Shown in pieces: positions 35,859 to 45,101 of a stretch of DNA of 64,000 bases. The DNA is taken from contig JAPDHM010000001.1 in NCBI GenBank assembly GCA_030704425.1, positions 1,709,825 through 1,773,824 of the forward strand, in the 5' to 3' direction. Positions within the stretch are counted from its first letter, which is position 1; every line of letters begins with the position of its first letter. Source of the stretch: Rhodobacteraceae bacterium IMCC1909 (GTDB lineage Bacteria > Pseudomonadota > Alphaproteobacteria > Rhodobacterales > Rhodobacteraceae). The notes beneath the pieces are model-generated. The model was not told where the DNA came from. It saw nothing but the letters and a program-made list of their open reading frames with translations, and made no database searches. The translations under genes and the position numbers were made by a program.

Positions 35859-35861
35859 GGA

Positions 35862-36773
35862 TCAAGACTTAGGCGATCCCCCGGTATGAGGCCAGAGCGG
35901 ATGGGGTACAGATTCTTTGCATTTCAAGAAATAACGCGCGAAAAGTTGGCGATAGCTCTTGTAAATATACCCTTGGTTGCGCTGCATGAATTTCGCTTTT
36001 TGTGCCTGATAGAGGCCGGGCAAAGCATACCACGAGATATGCGGATACATATGGTGGACTAAATGGAAGTTATTGTTCAAAAACAAAAACGCGAAAAAAC
36101 TGCGATCTTCAATGACAGCTGTGCGGGCCTGCACGTCTTCATGTGCGCGGTGCTCGGCAAATGTACGGATCTTGAGCAGCGCGAGCCCACCGTAAGCGGC
36201 AAGAAAATAGGCCCAAAGCGGATAGCCGGCCGCTATGACGATCCAGATCACCAGAGCAGCAACCGGAATATGCAAGAACCAATCTCGCAGCACATCCCGG
36301 CGCCCTGCGCATATGTCCCGAACATCACTGCGCGTGAAATAATATTGCGAAATCAATACACCGATCAGCAGGCGCCCTGCGAGAGTCGCGTTGAACATAT
36401 GCACCCTTTGCAGCCAAGTCGGCAGAGCGTGCCAAACGGCCGGATCTAGATAATTGCTTTCGGGATCATCATAGGGATCGGTCAGGCGTTCATCGTTATG
36501 ATGGGCCAAATGCGTGTCGCGAAACCGGCCATAAGGGATAGCAAGATTGAGCGAGGCGTATACCAAAGCCGCATTCAGCCAAGGGTATCTTGTTGGATGG
36601 CCGTGAATGATTTCATGCTGCAGCGAAGATTGCAGCGCGATCATTACCGCCAGACCCGGCACAGACAGCCACAGCGGGCTGAAGAGTAAAACCATCCATC
36701 CGCCATAGCAGCCCAAAAGGGTCGCAAATGTAGGCCATTCGGTGATCAAAGACGGGCGCTGAATAGGTGCCAT
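35862..36773 (-). CDS. Membrane fatty acid desaturase/hydroxylase
   Basis: 303-residue di-iron membrane enzyme. Three histidine boxes are visible: HEIIHGH (about 53-59), HLAHHNDE (about 88-95) and HLVHHMYPH (about 240-248), with HRAHED between. Substrate could be an acyl lipid, carotenoid or aromatic ring; box spacing resembles the FA_desaturase family. It diverges from the XRE regulator. Confidence 0.87.
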   Translation of the reverse strand: MAPIQRPSLITEWPTFATLLGCYGGWMVLLFSPLWLSVPGLAVMIALQSSLQHEIIHGHPTRYPWLNAALVYASLNLAIPYGRFRDTHLAHHNDERLTDPYDDPESNYLDPAVWHALPTWLQRVHMFNATLAGRLLIGVLISQYYFTRSDVRDICAGRRDVLRDWFLHIPVAALVIWIVIAAGYPLWAYFLAAYGGLALLKIRTFAEHRAHEDVQARTAVIEDRSFFAFLFLNNNFHLVHHMYPHISWYALPGLYQAQKAKFMQRNQGYIYKSYRQLFARYFLKCKESVPHPLWPHTGGSPKS

Positions 36774-36868
36774 GGGCGCAGAGTAGATCCTTTTGCTTCC
36801 TTGTGGAATTCAGAGAATTGTGTAATTTTAATCATGTAAGTTAATTAAAATAATCAAATGTGATAAAT

Positions 36869-37729
36869 ATGGACAAGCGCGCCCGTTCTGATCTCTTTCG
36901 CCATCGGCTGCAACAGGCCATGGCCCTCAGCGGTGAGACGCAGTCAAGCCTAGCGCGCAAAACCGGGGCGGACCGCTCAACCCTGTCACAAATCCTGTCG
37001 GGCACGGCAGCGCGACTGCCCAATGGACAATTGGTGGCGCAATGCGCTCAAAGCCTTGGCGTTTCTGCCGATTGGCTCTTGGGGCTGTCCGATCAACCGG
37101 ACTCCCTCGCACAAATTTTGGCGCAGGCCATGACCATGGTCGATGCACCACGCGCGCTGATCGACGCCCAGATTTTTGCTTGGCATCAAGAGGCCGCAGG
37201 ATATAAAATCCGCCATGTGCCCGCCGGACTGCCTGATATGGTCAAAATTCGCGCCATGCTGGAATGGGAATATGCCCCCAGCCTTGGACACACCATCGAT
37301 CTCGCGATTGCCTCTGCCGAAGAGCGACTCAATTGGATGCGGCAGGCGCAATCTGATTATGAAATTGCCCTGCCCATCCACGAGTTGCAGGCCTTCGCCC
37401 GTGCCGAAGGCTATTACAGCGGTTGCCCCCGACAAATTCGCATTGAACAGCTCAAACATTTGGCCCGTCTGGCCGCGCAACTTTACCCGGTGATGCGGGT
37501 CTCTTTATTTGACGCCCGCAGAATTTACTCGGCACCGATTACCATCTTCGGCCCCTTATGCGCTGTGATCTACCTCGGGCAAAAATACTTGGTGTTTCGC
37601 GTGCCTGATCGCATCCAAGCGCTGAGCCAACATTTCGACGGGCTCATCCGTAAAGCGGAAATAGGCTCGCGTGACCTGCCCGCAGTCGTCGACGGTCTGT
37701 TGCAAGAGCTGGGTGCAGTGGCCGATTAG
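36869..37729 (+). CDS. XRE-family HTH regulator with C-terminal sensor-like domain
   Basis: 286 residues. HTH_XRE at about 8-70 (SSLARKTGADRSTLSQILSG). The rest (EWEYAPSLGHTIDLAIASAEERLNWM; LYPVMRVSLFDARRIYSAPITIFG) has no family I can name. ATG at 36869 is preferred to GTG at 36860. Divergent from the desaturase across about 95 AT-rich bases; its 3' end overlaps the carnitine-locus SDR by 4 bases. Confidence 0.8.
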   Translation: MDKRARSDLFRHRLQQAMALSGETQSSLARKTGADRSTLSQILSGTAARLPNGQLVAQCAQSLGVSADWLLGLSDQPDSLAQILAQAMTMVDAPRALIDAQIFAWHQEAAGYKIRHVPAGLPDMVKIRAMLEWEYAPSLGHTIDLAIASAEERLNWMRQAQSDYEIALPIHELQAFARAEGYYSGCPRQIRIEQLKHLARLAAQLYPVMRVSLFDARRIYSAPITIFGPLCAVIYLGQKYLVFRVPDRIQALSQHFDGLIRKAEIGSRDLPAVVDGLLQELGAVAD

Positions 37730-38481
37730 ACCTTTGGATCTGGATTTTCTGTGTGCCCATCAACTGCGATGACCTGCCCCGATACCAAACGTGCCCCAGC
37801 GCTGCACAAAAACACGGCCATATTCGCAATATCTTCCGCTGTGACCAGACTGCGCATTGAAGTTCCAGAAGCATAGCCGTCATAGATATGCTGCACATCT
37901 GTGCCCTTAGCCGCCGCCTCGCGCTCCATCACCCGTTGCATCCGCGGCCCCTCGACCGCACCGGGACAAATCGCATTGGCGCGCACGCCCTCAGGCCCCC
38001 ATTCCATCGCAAGGGTCTTCATCAAGCCGATGATGCCCCATTTCGCCGCCGCATAGGGCGCCCGATTGGGATAGCCGTATAGTCCAGCCGTAGAAGAGGT
38101 CAAAACAATGGCACCACGCGCAGCTTTGAGCATCGGCCCCCCATATTTTGCCGCGAGAAAGGCGCCTTCCAAATTAACCGATACGCAGCGCTGCCACGCA
38201 GACAGATCAATCTCTTCCACCGCCGCCGTGGGCCCGGCAATGCCCGCGTTGGCGCATATCGCCTCGAGCCGGCCCCAGGTCTTTTGAATATCCTCAAACA
38301 GCCGGGCGACCTGCGTCTCATCGCTGGCATCAACCAGGCTTTTTTGCCAATTTGCGGGGCAAGCGTCGAGGCTGGCGGCCTCCACATCCGTCACCCAAAC
38401 CCGAAAGCCCGCTGCTGCAAAGGCCTGCCCCATCGCCCGGCCAATGCCATTGCCGCCCGCTGTGATCAGAACCCCCTTCAT
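37726..38481 (-). CDS. Short-chain dehydrogenase/reductase (carnitine operon)
   Basis: 251-residue SDR: cofactor motif ITAGGNGIGRAMG, NAGI, catalytic SSTAGLYG and YAAAKWG (Tyr-x3-Lys near residue 153), and the final VSGQVIAVDGH. The ATG overlaps the stop of the carnitine dehydrogenase by 4 bases, so it belongs to that operon. It might handle a related 3-hydroxy acid or the D-isomer of carnitine; this is inference. Confidence 0.82.
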   Translation of the reverse strand: MKGVLITAGGNGIGRAMGQAFAAAGFRVWVTDVEAASLDACPANWQKSLVDASDETQVARLFEDIQKTWGRLEAICANAGIAGPTAAVEEIDLSAWQRCVSVNLEGAFLAAKYGGPMLKAARGAIVLTSSTAGLYGYPNRAPYAAAKWGIIGLMKTLAMEWGPEGVRANAICPGAVEGPRMQRVMEREAAAKGTDVQHIYDGYASGTSMRSLVTAEDIANMAVFLCSAGARLVSGQVIAVDGHTENPDPKV

Positions 38482-39947
38482 TTGCGCCCCACACTGCGGC
38501 CGAGGCCCTCGGGCCGCGGAAGCGCGCGATGGGCGGTTGCAATACGCTCCAAGTTTTGGGCCACCTGCGCAGATGGCGCGCTGGCCTTGCGGGTTTCAAG
38601 CGACACATGAATAAGCATATGCTCGCCCGTGGCCAAAAGTCGGTCCCCTTCAAACATCTGGTGGAACAGATGCATTTTCTTGCCCGCCCCTTCGGCACAA
38701 TAGGTCTCAACCCGGATCACTTTGCCCGCATGTACCTCGTCAATATGGCGAATATGGGTTTCGGCAGTGAAGTAACTGCCGCCAGAGGCAATATAGGCAG
38801 CATCACAGCCCACGATCTCCATGAAGCGATCGGTGGCGTCGCCAAAGGCCTGCAAATAGCGCGCTTCATTCATATGGCCGTTGTAATCCGTCCAATCCAA
38901 AGGCACCGCACGGCGCAGGGTTTCGGTCAAGCCGCCCGCTTGCAGATCCGCCACATGCCGCACCATGCCCGCTTGCGCGCTGAGGTGCTGGTCTTGCCCC
39001 TTGAGCAGCGCTCCGGCGCCCCAGTCTTGCGCCTTCAAGGCGCGCATCATACCAACCAGATTGTTATCGCGGATGCGTTCCAGCTCGCGGATAGAATGCA
39101 TACCCGATTGCGCATCTGATTGGTCAGAAATCATGTCCACCAAGTCATCGGTAAACTCCGGCACATCCATCAATTTTGTCCAGGGCCATTTAAGAGCCGG
39201 GCCGAATTGCGCCATGAAATGCCGCATGCCCGCTTCCCCGCCGGCCACGCGATAGGTCTCAAACAAACCCATTTGCGCCCAGCGAATGCCAAAGCCATAG
39301 CGAATGGCATTATCAATCTCTTCGGTGGTGGCAATGCCATCTTTGATCAGCCAGAGGGCCTCGCGCCAGACCGCCTCCAAAAAGCGATCTGCGATATGGG
39401 CATCAATCTCTTTGCGCACCCGTAAAGGATACATCCCCATTTGACGCAAAATATCCTCCGCACGCGCGACAATCGCAAGGTCACTTTGCTCTGTCGGCAC
39501 AACTTCAATCAGCGGTAATATATAGACGGGGTTGAAAGGATGGCACACCATGATTTGCGCCGGGCGCAGGGCCGCCTCTTGCAGCTCAGACGGCTTAAAT
39601 CCAGAGGTTGAAGAGCCCAAAACCGCCGTGGGATTACAATGGGCTTGAATGGCCCGATAGACCTTTTGCTTCATAGCCAGTTGCTCAGGCACGCTTTCCT
39701 GGATCCAGGCGGCTCCGGTCACCACCTCAGAAATTTCTGAATGAAAGCTCAAGCGCCCTTCCACGGGCAAGGGGGCCTCATAGAGCCCCGGCAAGGAGCG
39801 GCGTGCATTGGCCAGCACCTCGCCGATTTTGCGCTCAGCCTCGGGATCAGGATCAAAGACACGCACGTCCCACCCGTTGAGCAAAAAGCGCGCAGCCCAG
39901 CCACCGCCGATAACTCCACCTCCGATGATTGCTGCAACCTGTGTCAT
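38478..39947 (-). CDS. lcdH: L-carnitine dehydrogenase fused to betainyl-CoA thioesterase
   Basis: 489 residues, two domains. Residues 1-320: 3-hydroxyacyl-CoA-dehydrogenase-type NAD domain (VAAIIGGGVIGGGWAARFL; SSTSGFKPSELQ; CHPFNPVYILPLIEVVP) that oxidises L-carnitine to 3-dehydrocarnitine. Residues 345-475: hot-dog thioesterase (VPLDWTDYNGHMNEARYLQ with Asp/Asn-His; SYFTAETHIRHIDEV) expected to release glycine betaine from betainyl-CoA. The same fusion is known in carnitine-degrading bacteria. Start ATG follows AGGGG. Confidence 0.88.
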   Translation of the reverse strand: MTQVAAIIGGGVIGGGWAARFLLNGWDVRVFDPDPEAERKIGEVLANARRSLPGLYEAPLPVEGRLSFHSEISEVVTGAAWIQESVPEQLAMKQKVYRAIQAHCNPTAVLGSSTSGFKPSELQEAALRPAQIMVCHPFNPVYILPLIEVVPTEQSDLAIVARAEDILRQMGMYPLRVRKEIDAHIADRFLEAVWREALWLIKDGIATTEEIDNAIRYGFGIRWAQMGLFETYRVAGGEAGMRHFMAQFGPALKWPWTKLMDVPEFTDDLVDMISDQSDAQSGMHSIRELERIRDNNLVGMMRALKAQDWGAGALLKGQDQHLSAQAGMVRHVADLQAGGLTETLRRAVPLDWTDYNGHMNEARYLQAFGDATDRFMEIVGCDAAYIASGGSYFTAETHIRHIDEVHAGKVIRVETYCAEGAGKKMHLFHQMFEGDRLLATGEHMLIHVSLETRKASAPSAQVAQNLERIATAHRALPRPEGLGRSVGRK

Positions 39948-39983
39948 TGCAAACCCCTATCTAATTGCATTGAATTCAGAATC

Positions 39984-40898
39984 TCACTTACCTACCGGCG
40001 CGCGCTTCACAAGCCCCAGCTTTTCGCGCACCTCTGCCGGGCCAATGACCCGCGCACCCAGATTTTCAATCAAGCTGACGGCCCGATCAACCAGCTGGTA
40101 GTTTTGCGCCAAAACCCCGCGGTCAAGCATCAAATTATCTTCCAAACCCACGCGGACATTGCCCCCGGCCAGAACCGAAGCGGCCACCATCGGCATTTGA
40201 TTGCGCCCCAGTCCAAAGGCGCTAAAGGTCCAGCCGTCGGGAATATTGTTGACCATGGCCATCAAGGTGTTGAGATCATCGGGTGCACCCCAGGGCACGC
40301 CCATGCACAGCTGGACCAAAGCATTGGGTTCAAGCACCCCGTCGGAAACCAATTGCTTGGCATACCAAAGATGACCGGTGTCAAAGGCTTCAATCTCGGG
40401 CTTCACCCCCAATTCGGTCATCATCCGGCCCATTGCGGTCAGCGTGCCGGGCGTGTTGGTCATGACATAATCGGCTTCAGCAAAATTCATCGTACCGCAA
40501 TCGAGTGTGCAAATCTCTGGGCGGCATTCAGCCACATGCGCCACCCGTTCGGTCGCGCCGGCCATATCGGTGCCCACAACCGGTGGCAGCGGGGTTTCAA
40601 CGTCGCCAAAAACCATGTCACCGCCCATTCCGGCCGTCAGATTGAGCACCACATCAACCTCAGCATCCCGGATCCGGTCTGTGACTTCGCGAAACATTCC
40701 CGGATCTCGGCTCGGCGCGCCGGTTTTAGGATCGCGCACATGGCAATGCACCACCGCCGCCCCAGATTTGGCGGCCAAAATCGCGCTCTCGGCAATTTGC
40801 TTTGGACTGCGCGGCACATGGGGGCTTTTGTCTTGCGTTGCGCCTGAGCCTGTGACGGCACAAGTGATAAAGACCTCACGGTTCATTTCTAAGGGCAT
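39984..40898 (-). CDS. BKACE-family 3-dehydrocarnitine cleavage enzyme
   Basis: 304 residues of the beta-keto acid cleavage enzyme family (DUF849), Zn-dependent. VHCHVRDPKTG (His-x-His zinc ligands, about residues 50-60), the conserved E/D-rich GATQDKSPHVP N-terminus and AFDTGHLWYA. With the carnitine dehydrogenase beside it, the likely reaction is dehydrocarnitine + acetyl-CoA to betainyl-CoA + acetoacetate. AGAAGGAGAAGATC precedes ATG at 40898. First gene of the operon, divergent from the GlxA-type regulator. Confidence 0.87.
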   Translation of the reverse strand: MPLEMNREVFITCAVTGSGATQDKSPHVPRSPKQIAESAILAAKSGAAVVHCHVRDPKTGAPSRDPGMFREVTDRIRDAEVDVVLNLTAGMGGDMVFGDVETPLPPVVGTDMAGATERVAHVAECRPEICTLDCGTMNFAEADYVMTNTPGTLTAMGRMMTELGVKPEIEAFDTGHLWYAKQLVSDGVLEPNALVQLCMGVPWGAPDDLNTLMAMVNNIPDGWTFSAFGLGRNQMPMVAASVLAGGNVRVGLEDNLMLDRGVLAQNYQLVDRAVSLIENLGARVIGPAEVREKLGLVKRAPVGK

Positions 40899-40971
40899 GA
40901 TCTTCTCCTTCTCTCTTCAGTAATCTGCGAGAGTTGCAAAAGGAAATTTGCCAATATACGAATGATTTTTG

Positions 40972-41943
40972 ATGAAATACGCAAATAACATCTGGCAAGC
41001 GGGTAGCAAGCCACTCCATGTGGGGCTTTTGCTGCTTGATGAGAGCAACACGCTGTCCCTTGCCGCAGCTGTTGACCCTATGCGCGCCTGCAACCGCAGG
41101 GCCGATCGCAAGCTGTTTTCTTGGCAATTTTTATCACAAGCGGGCCAGCCTGTGCATCTCACCTCGGGCATGACGGTGCAGACCGAAGAGCTGCGTGGGT
41201 TTGCAGGGGATCTGTTGATCCTTGTGGCCGGTTTTCACCTTGAGGCCCAATGCACCCCGCCCCTGATTGCAGCCCTAAGGCGCTGCGTCGCGGACGGTTG
41301 CCAGCTGTGGGGCGTTGATGGGGGCAGTTGGATCATGGCTCAGGCGGGGCTGCTGGATGGCCACAGCGCGACCTGCCATTGGGAGGATGCAGAGGCGTTC
41401 TCCCGCCGGTTTCCATCTGTCAATCTGGTGCCAGATCGCTATGCCATCAGCGCACCCTTTGCCACGACAGGCGGCGCATCTCCCTGTATTGATTTAATGC
41501 TGCATCTCATCACCTGCCGCCACGGGCGGGCTTTGTCGGAGCGCGTGGCCTCGGCCTTTATCTATGATCCGCTGCATACCGGCGATGCACCACAGCAGAT
41601 GATTGCCACAACCCGCATTTCCAGCAAACATCCCCGGATTGCGCGAGTGTTGAAGCAGATGGAAAACCTAATCGACAGCCCGCCGACAATCGCGGCCCTG
41701 GCCCGCGCCAATGGCATCTCCACCCGCAAGTTGGAACTGGAATTTAAAGCGGCCACCGGCCGGGCCCCGGGGCGTTATTTTCTGGAGCTTCGCCTGTCCG
41801 AAGCACGCCGCCGCGCCATCGACAGCGCGCAAAACGTGCAAGAAATCGCTCTGGCCTGCGGGTTCACCTCACAGGCCAGCCTGGCCCGCGCCTTCCGTCA
41901 AGCTTTTGGTCAATCCATCAGCGCCCTACGCCGTCACCATTAA
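40972..41943 (+). CDS. GlxA/CdhR-type AraC-family regulator
   Basis: 323 residues: DJ-1/PfpI glutamine-amidotransferase-like N-terminal domain (HVGLLLLDESNTLSLAAAVD; LWGVDGGSWIMAQAGLLDGH) and two AraC HTH motifs at the C-terminus (IAALARANGISTRKLELEFK; VQEIALACGFTSQASLARAF). This architecture matches CdhR and related carnitine/betaine regulators of pseudomonads. Divergent from the carnitine operon, so probably its activator. ATG at 40972 preferred over the preceding TTG. Confidence 0.88.
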   Translation: MKYANNIWQAGSKPLHVGLLLLDESNTLSLAAAVDPMRACNRRADRKLFSWQFLSQAGQPVHLTSGMTVQTEELRGFAGDLLILVAGFHLEAQCTPPLIAALRRCVADGCQLWGVDGGSWIMAQAGLLDGHSATCHWEDAEAFSRRFPSVNLVPDRYAISAPFATTGGASPCIDLMLHLITCRHGRALSERVASAFIYDPLHTGDAPQQMIATTRISSKHPRIARVLKQMENLIDSPPTIAALARANGISTRKLELEFKAATGRAPGRYFLELRLSEARRRAIDSAQNVQEIALACGFTSQASLARAFRQAFGQSISALRRHH

Positions 41944-41948
41944 CCCGC

Positions 41949-42992
41949 TCAATAGGGCATCGGATGGGCGCGATGGGTCTTGTTGAGATCTGCAAGCACC
42001 TGGTCCGACAACTCAATGTCTTTGCCCGCGATGATATGCGCCAATTGCGCCGCCGTCGTGGCCCCAAAGATGACCGAGGCCATGAATGGACGCCCAGCGC
42101 ACCAGGCCAATGCCATATGCACCGGATCCAGCCCATGTTTTTGCGCCACCTCCATGTAGGCTGCGGCCGCCAGATGGGCCCGGGCCGTATTGCGCCCGCC
42201 CATTTCAGGCGACACGCTCATTCGGCTGCCGTCCGGCACCGCATTGGCGGCGTATTTTCCAGTTAGAAACCCGGTCGCCAAAGGTGAGAACGCCAAAAGG
42301 CCCACGTCCTCATTGACACTCAACTCTGCTAAATCCGTGTCATACATGCGGCACATCAGGGAATATTCATTTTGAATGGATGCGACGCGCGGCCCGTGCC
42401 CCTCCTCAGAGGCCCGCAGCCATTGCGCCGTGCCCCATGCGCTCTCATTCGACAGGCCAAAAGCGCGAATGCGGCCGCGCGAGACTTCTTCTTGCAGCGC
42501 GCCTAGGCAGTCATGCATATGCTGGATCGTCTCGGCTTTGTTTTGCTTTGCGGGATCATAATTCCAATTTTGTCGGAACATATAAGAGCCACGGTTTGGC
42601 CAATGGAATTGGTAAAGATCGATCACATCGGTCTGCAACCGCTTTAAGCTGCCGTCAATCGCCGCCGGAATTGAGCTGGCGGTAATCGGCGCTCTGTCAC
42701 GGATATGTTTAATCCCCATGCCTGAATGTTTGGTGGCCAGAACCACTTGATTTCGCTTGCCGCTGGCCTGAAACCATTCGCCCACTATACGTTCACTGTC
42801 ACCTTGAGTCTCCGCCGTGATCGGATTGACGGGATACATCTCCGCAGTATCAAAGATATTGATCCCCGCATCCACAGCCATATCCATCTGCGCAAAGCCA
42901 TCCGCTTGATCTGTCTGTGTGCCGTAAGTCATCGTCCCAAGACAGAGGTCGGAAATCATAATCCCGCTGCGACCCAATTCATTCATTTTCAT
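41949..42992 (-). CDS. Aldo/keto reductase
   Basis: 347 residues, Tas/YghZ-like TIM-barrel reductase using NADPH. Markers: LCLGTMTYGTQTDQADGFAQ, DTAEMYPVNP (Asp and Tyr of the catalytic set), IDLYQFHWPNR (His) and LLAFSPLATGFLTGKY. AGGGGA lies 9 bases before ATG at 42992. Ends 5 bases from the regulator stop (convergent). The substrate is unknown. Confidence 0.88.
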   Translation of the reverse strand: MKMNELGRSGIMISDLCLGTMTYGTQTDQADGFAQMDMAVDAGINIFDTAEMYPVNPITAETQGDSERIVGEWFQASGKRNQVVLATKHSGMGIKHIRDRAPITASSIPAAIDGSLKRLQTDVIDLYQFHWPNRGSYMFRQNWNYDPAKQNKAETIQHMHDCLGALQEEVSRGRIRAFGLSNESAWGTAQWLRASEEGHGPRVASIQNEYSLMCRMYDTDLAELSVNEDVGLLAFSPLATGFLTGKYAANAVPDGSRMSVSPEMGGRNTARAHLAAAAYMEVAQKHGLDPVHMALAWCAGRPFMASVIFGATTAAQLAHIIAGKDIELSDQVLADLNKTHRAHPMPY

Positions 42993-43059
42993 TCTACAGT
43001 CCCCTTGTTGCAGGTAAGTTAGCCGAAGGTTGTTAAGCTGCAAGCTGAAAATATCTTGA

Positions 43060-43074
43060 GAACAAATAGGGAAC
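43060..43074. promoter_or_regulatory. LexA (SOS) box, GAAC-N7-GAAC
   Basis: GAACAAATAGGGAAC; on the other strand GTTC-N7-GTTC, the direct-repeat LexA site described for Rhodobacter and other alphaproteobacteria. It lies 18 bases before the ImuA-like start, overlapping the expected promoter. Confidence 0.8.
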
Positions 43075-43091
43075 AATGTACTCCTATAAAG

Positions 43092-43715
43092 ATGACACCC
43101 TATGCCCCGAATCTGATTTCATCTGTCCGCAGGCCGAAGGCGGCCCTATTGGAGCTTTGGCCGGGCATTAGCCTGACGCTGGCGCGCGCCCATGAGGCTT
43201 GCGGCCAATTTCGGCGCAGTTTTGCAATGATGGTGGCGCAAAATACACAAGGGCCTGTGTTTTGGGTGGCACCAGAGTGGAGTACAGATCGGCTGCACGC
43301 AGAGGGGGTCATCCCTTTTTTCTCTCCTGGGCGTCTGACCTTTGTGAGCCCCAAACGCGCAGAGGATATCCTGTGGTGCGTTGAAGAGATCCTGCGCAGC
43401 AGCGCCGTGCCGCTTGTGGTGGCCGATCTGCCTGGCCTGCCCGCCCTAACCCCTGTGCGGCGCCTGCATCTGGCGGCCGAGACTGGCGCGCGCAAAGGCG
43501 GCTGTGCCCCGCTGGCTCTTTTGCTCACCCCCGGCACGGGCGGTGCACCGGGCATCGAAAGCCGCTGGCACATGGGCCCCATGCCTCAAGCCGGCATGGA
43601 CCACTGGCAACTCACCCGCATACGCAGCCACAGCGCGCCCCCGCGCCGCTGGCATGTGGCCTGGCATGAAGGGCGCTATCGGCTGACCTCTGCCACGCAG
43701 CCCCCCCAAGTTTAG
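43092..43715 (+). CDS. ImuA-like (RecA-related) SOS mutagenesis protein
   Basis: 207 residues. LARAHEACGQFRRSFAMMVAQ, TQGPVFWVAPEWSTDRL, SPKRAEDILWCVEEILRS and GGAPGIESRWHMGPMP match the ImuA group, RecA-fold proteins that work with ImuB and DnaE2 in error-prone repair. No imuB or dnaE2 follows; the next gene is an MFS transporter. ATG at 43092 chosen from similarity to the family start; an earlier in-frame start at 43056 would sit under the LexA box. Confidence 0.75.
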   Translation: MTPYAPNLISSVRRPKAALLELWPGISLTLARAHEACGQFRRSFAMMVAQNTQGPVFWVAPEWSTDRLHAEGVIPFFSPGRLTFVSPKRAEDILWCVEEILRSSAVPLVVADLPGLPALTPVRRLHLAAETGARKGGCAPLALLLTPGTGGAPGIESRWHMGPMPQAGMDHWQLTRIRSHSAPPRRWHVAWHEGRYRLTSATQPPQV

Positions 43716-43808
43716 AGCCACCACCAAAGACCTGACCAAGCCCGAAAAATCCATGCCAAAGATCAAATCCCACTTGCCACTCCGCAAGAGCCGGCAGATG
43801 GTTGCGCT

Positions 43809-45044
43809 ATGCGACTTATTTTATCCTTTGCGGCGCTTTTCTTGTCCGTCATCCTCTTGCAGCTGTCCTCCGGTGGGGTTGGCCCCTTGGATGCCCTCAC
43901 AGGGCTTGAACAGGGCTTTACCAAGGGGCAAATCGGCATCTTGGGCTCTTCGCATTTCCTTGGGTTTTTCATCGGCTGCTGGTGGGCGCCCCGGGTGATG
44001 GGCAGTGTGGGGCATTCACGCGCTTTTGCGGTCTTCACCGCGATGGGCGCCATTGGCATGCTGGGCCATACCTTGCTCATAGACCCCACCGCCTGGGCCG
44101 TGATGCGCGTAGCCTCAGGGCTTTGTGTGGCGGGCTGCTATACGGTGGTCGAGGCCTGGCTACAGGCGAAAGCCAGCAATGCCAATCGCGGGCGTACCAT
44201 GGCGGTTTATCGTGTGGTAGATATCTCTGCCTCGCTTGGAGCGCAGATGATGATTGGTGCTTTGGCCTCTGTTGAGACCTATCTGGCCTATAACCTCCTG
44301 ACGCTCTTTTGCTGTGCCTCCCTCTTGCCGCTTGCCCTGACCAAAGCCAGCCCGCCGATTACGAAAGCAGCCCCGCGCCTACGGCCTCTTTTGGCGCTTA
44401 GCCGCTCCCCCCTTGCCGTCTTTGCGGTTATGGTGAGCGGCCTGACCTCTGCGGCCTATCGAATGGTTGGCCCCATCTATGGCACAGAACTCAATTTGAA
44501 CGCCTCGCAAATCGGTCTATTTCTTGCCGGTTACGTTTTGGGTGGGGCAATTTCGCAATATCCGGCGGGCTGGCTGGCAGACAAGTTTGATCGCCGTTGG
44601 GTGGTCATCGGCATTTCAATTGCCTCGCTCATATCTTGCACCCTATCCTTTTTCGCGCTCGGCGTCACGCAAGTCATCATAGCCTCCTGCCTGTTTGGCT
44701 TTATCACTGTACCAATCTATTCCGTCGCCACAGCCCATGCGCATGATTTCGCCTCGACCGATGAACGTGTTGAACTTTCGGCCGCTCTTTTGTTTTACTA
44801 TGCCATCGGCGCCATCGCCTCTCCCATCGTCGCCGCGCTATTGATTGAAACATTTGGCACCGGCTCTTTTTTCATCTTTATTGCCATCGCACATCTGCTT
44901 TTGGCAGCCATCGGCGGGTTGCGGTTGCTGCTTGGCGATACGGCCCTGTCCAAAACACCCTATATCTACGCTCCGCGCACCTCCTTCATGCTTGGCCGGC
45001 TGACAAAAATCCTGCGCGATCCCGGCTCATCTTCTAAGCCTTAG
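43809..45044 (+). CDS. MFS transporter (YcaD-like)
   Basis: 411 residues, twelve predicted membrane helices with the cytoplasmic loop near 180-200. Typical motifs: GFFIGCWWAPRVMGSVGHSRAF (between helices 2 and 3) and AGWLADKFDRRWVVIGISI (between helices 8 and 9). Basic C-terminal tail. Likely drug or metabolite efflux; ligand unknown. Could share the imuA transcript, 93 bases apart. Confidence 0.87.
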   Translation: MRLILSFAALFLSVILLQLSSGGVGPLDALTGLEQGFTKGQIGILGSSHFLGFFIGCWWAPRVMGSVGHSRAFAVFTAMGAIGMLGHTLLIDPTAWAVMRVASGLCVAGCYTVVEAWLQAKASNANRGRTMAVYRVVDISASLGAQMMIGALASVETYLAYNLLTLFCCASLLPLALTKASPPITKAAPRLRPLLALSRSPLAVFAVMVSGLTSAAYRMVGPIYGTELNLNASQIGLFLAGYVLGGAISQYPAGWLADKFDRRWVVIGISIASLISCTLSFFALGVTQVIIASCLFGFITVPIYSVATAHAHDFASTDERVELSAALLFYYAIGAIASPIVAALLIETFGTGSFFIFIAIAHLLLAAIGGLRLLLGDTALSKTPYIYAPRTSFMLGRLTKILRDPGSSSKP

Positions 45045-45101
45045 GGCTGGGCTTTCGGGCCGCACAGGGTTAAATAGGGCCAACTTTATTTGGACGGCAT
45101 T

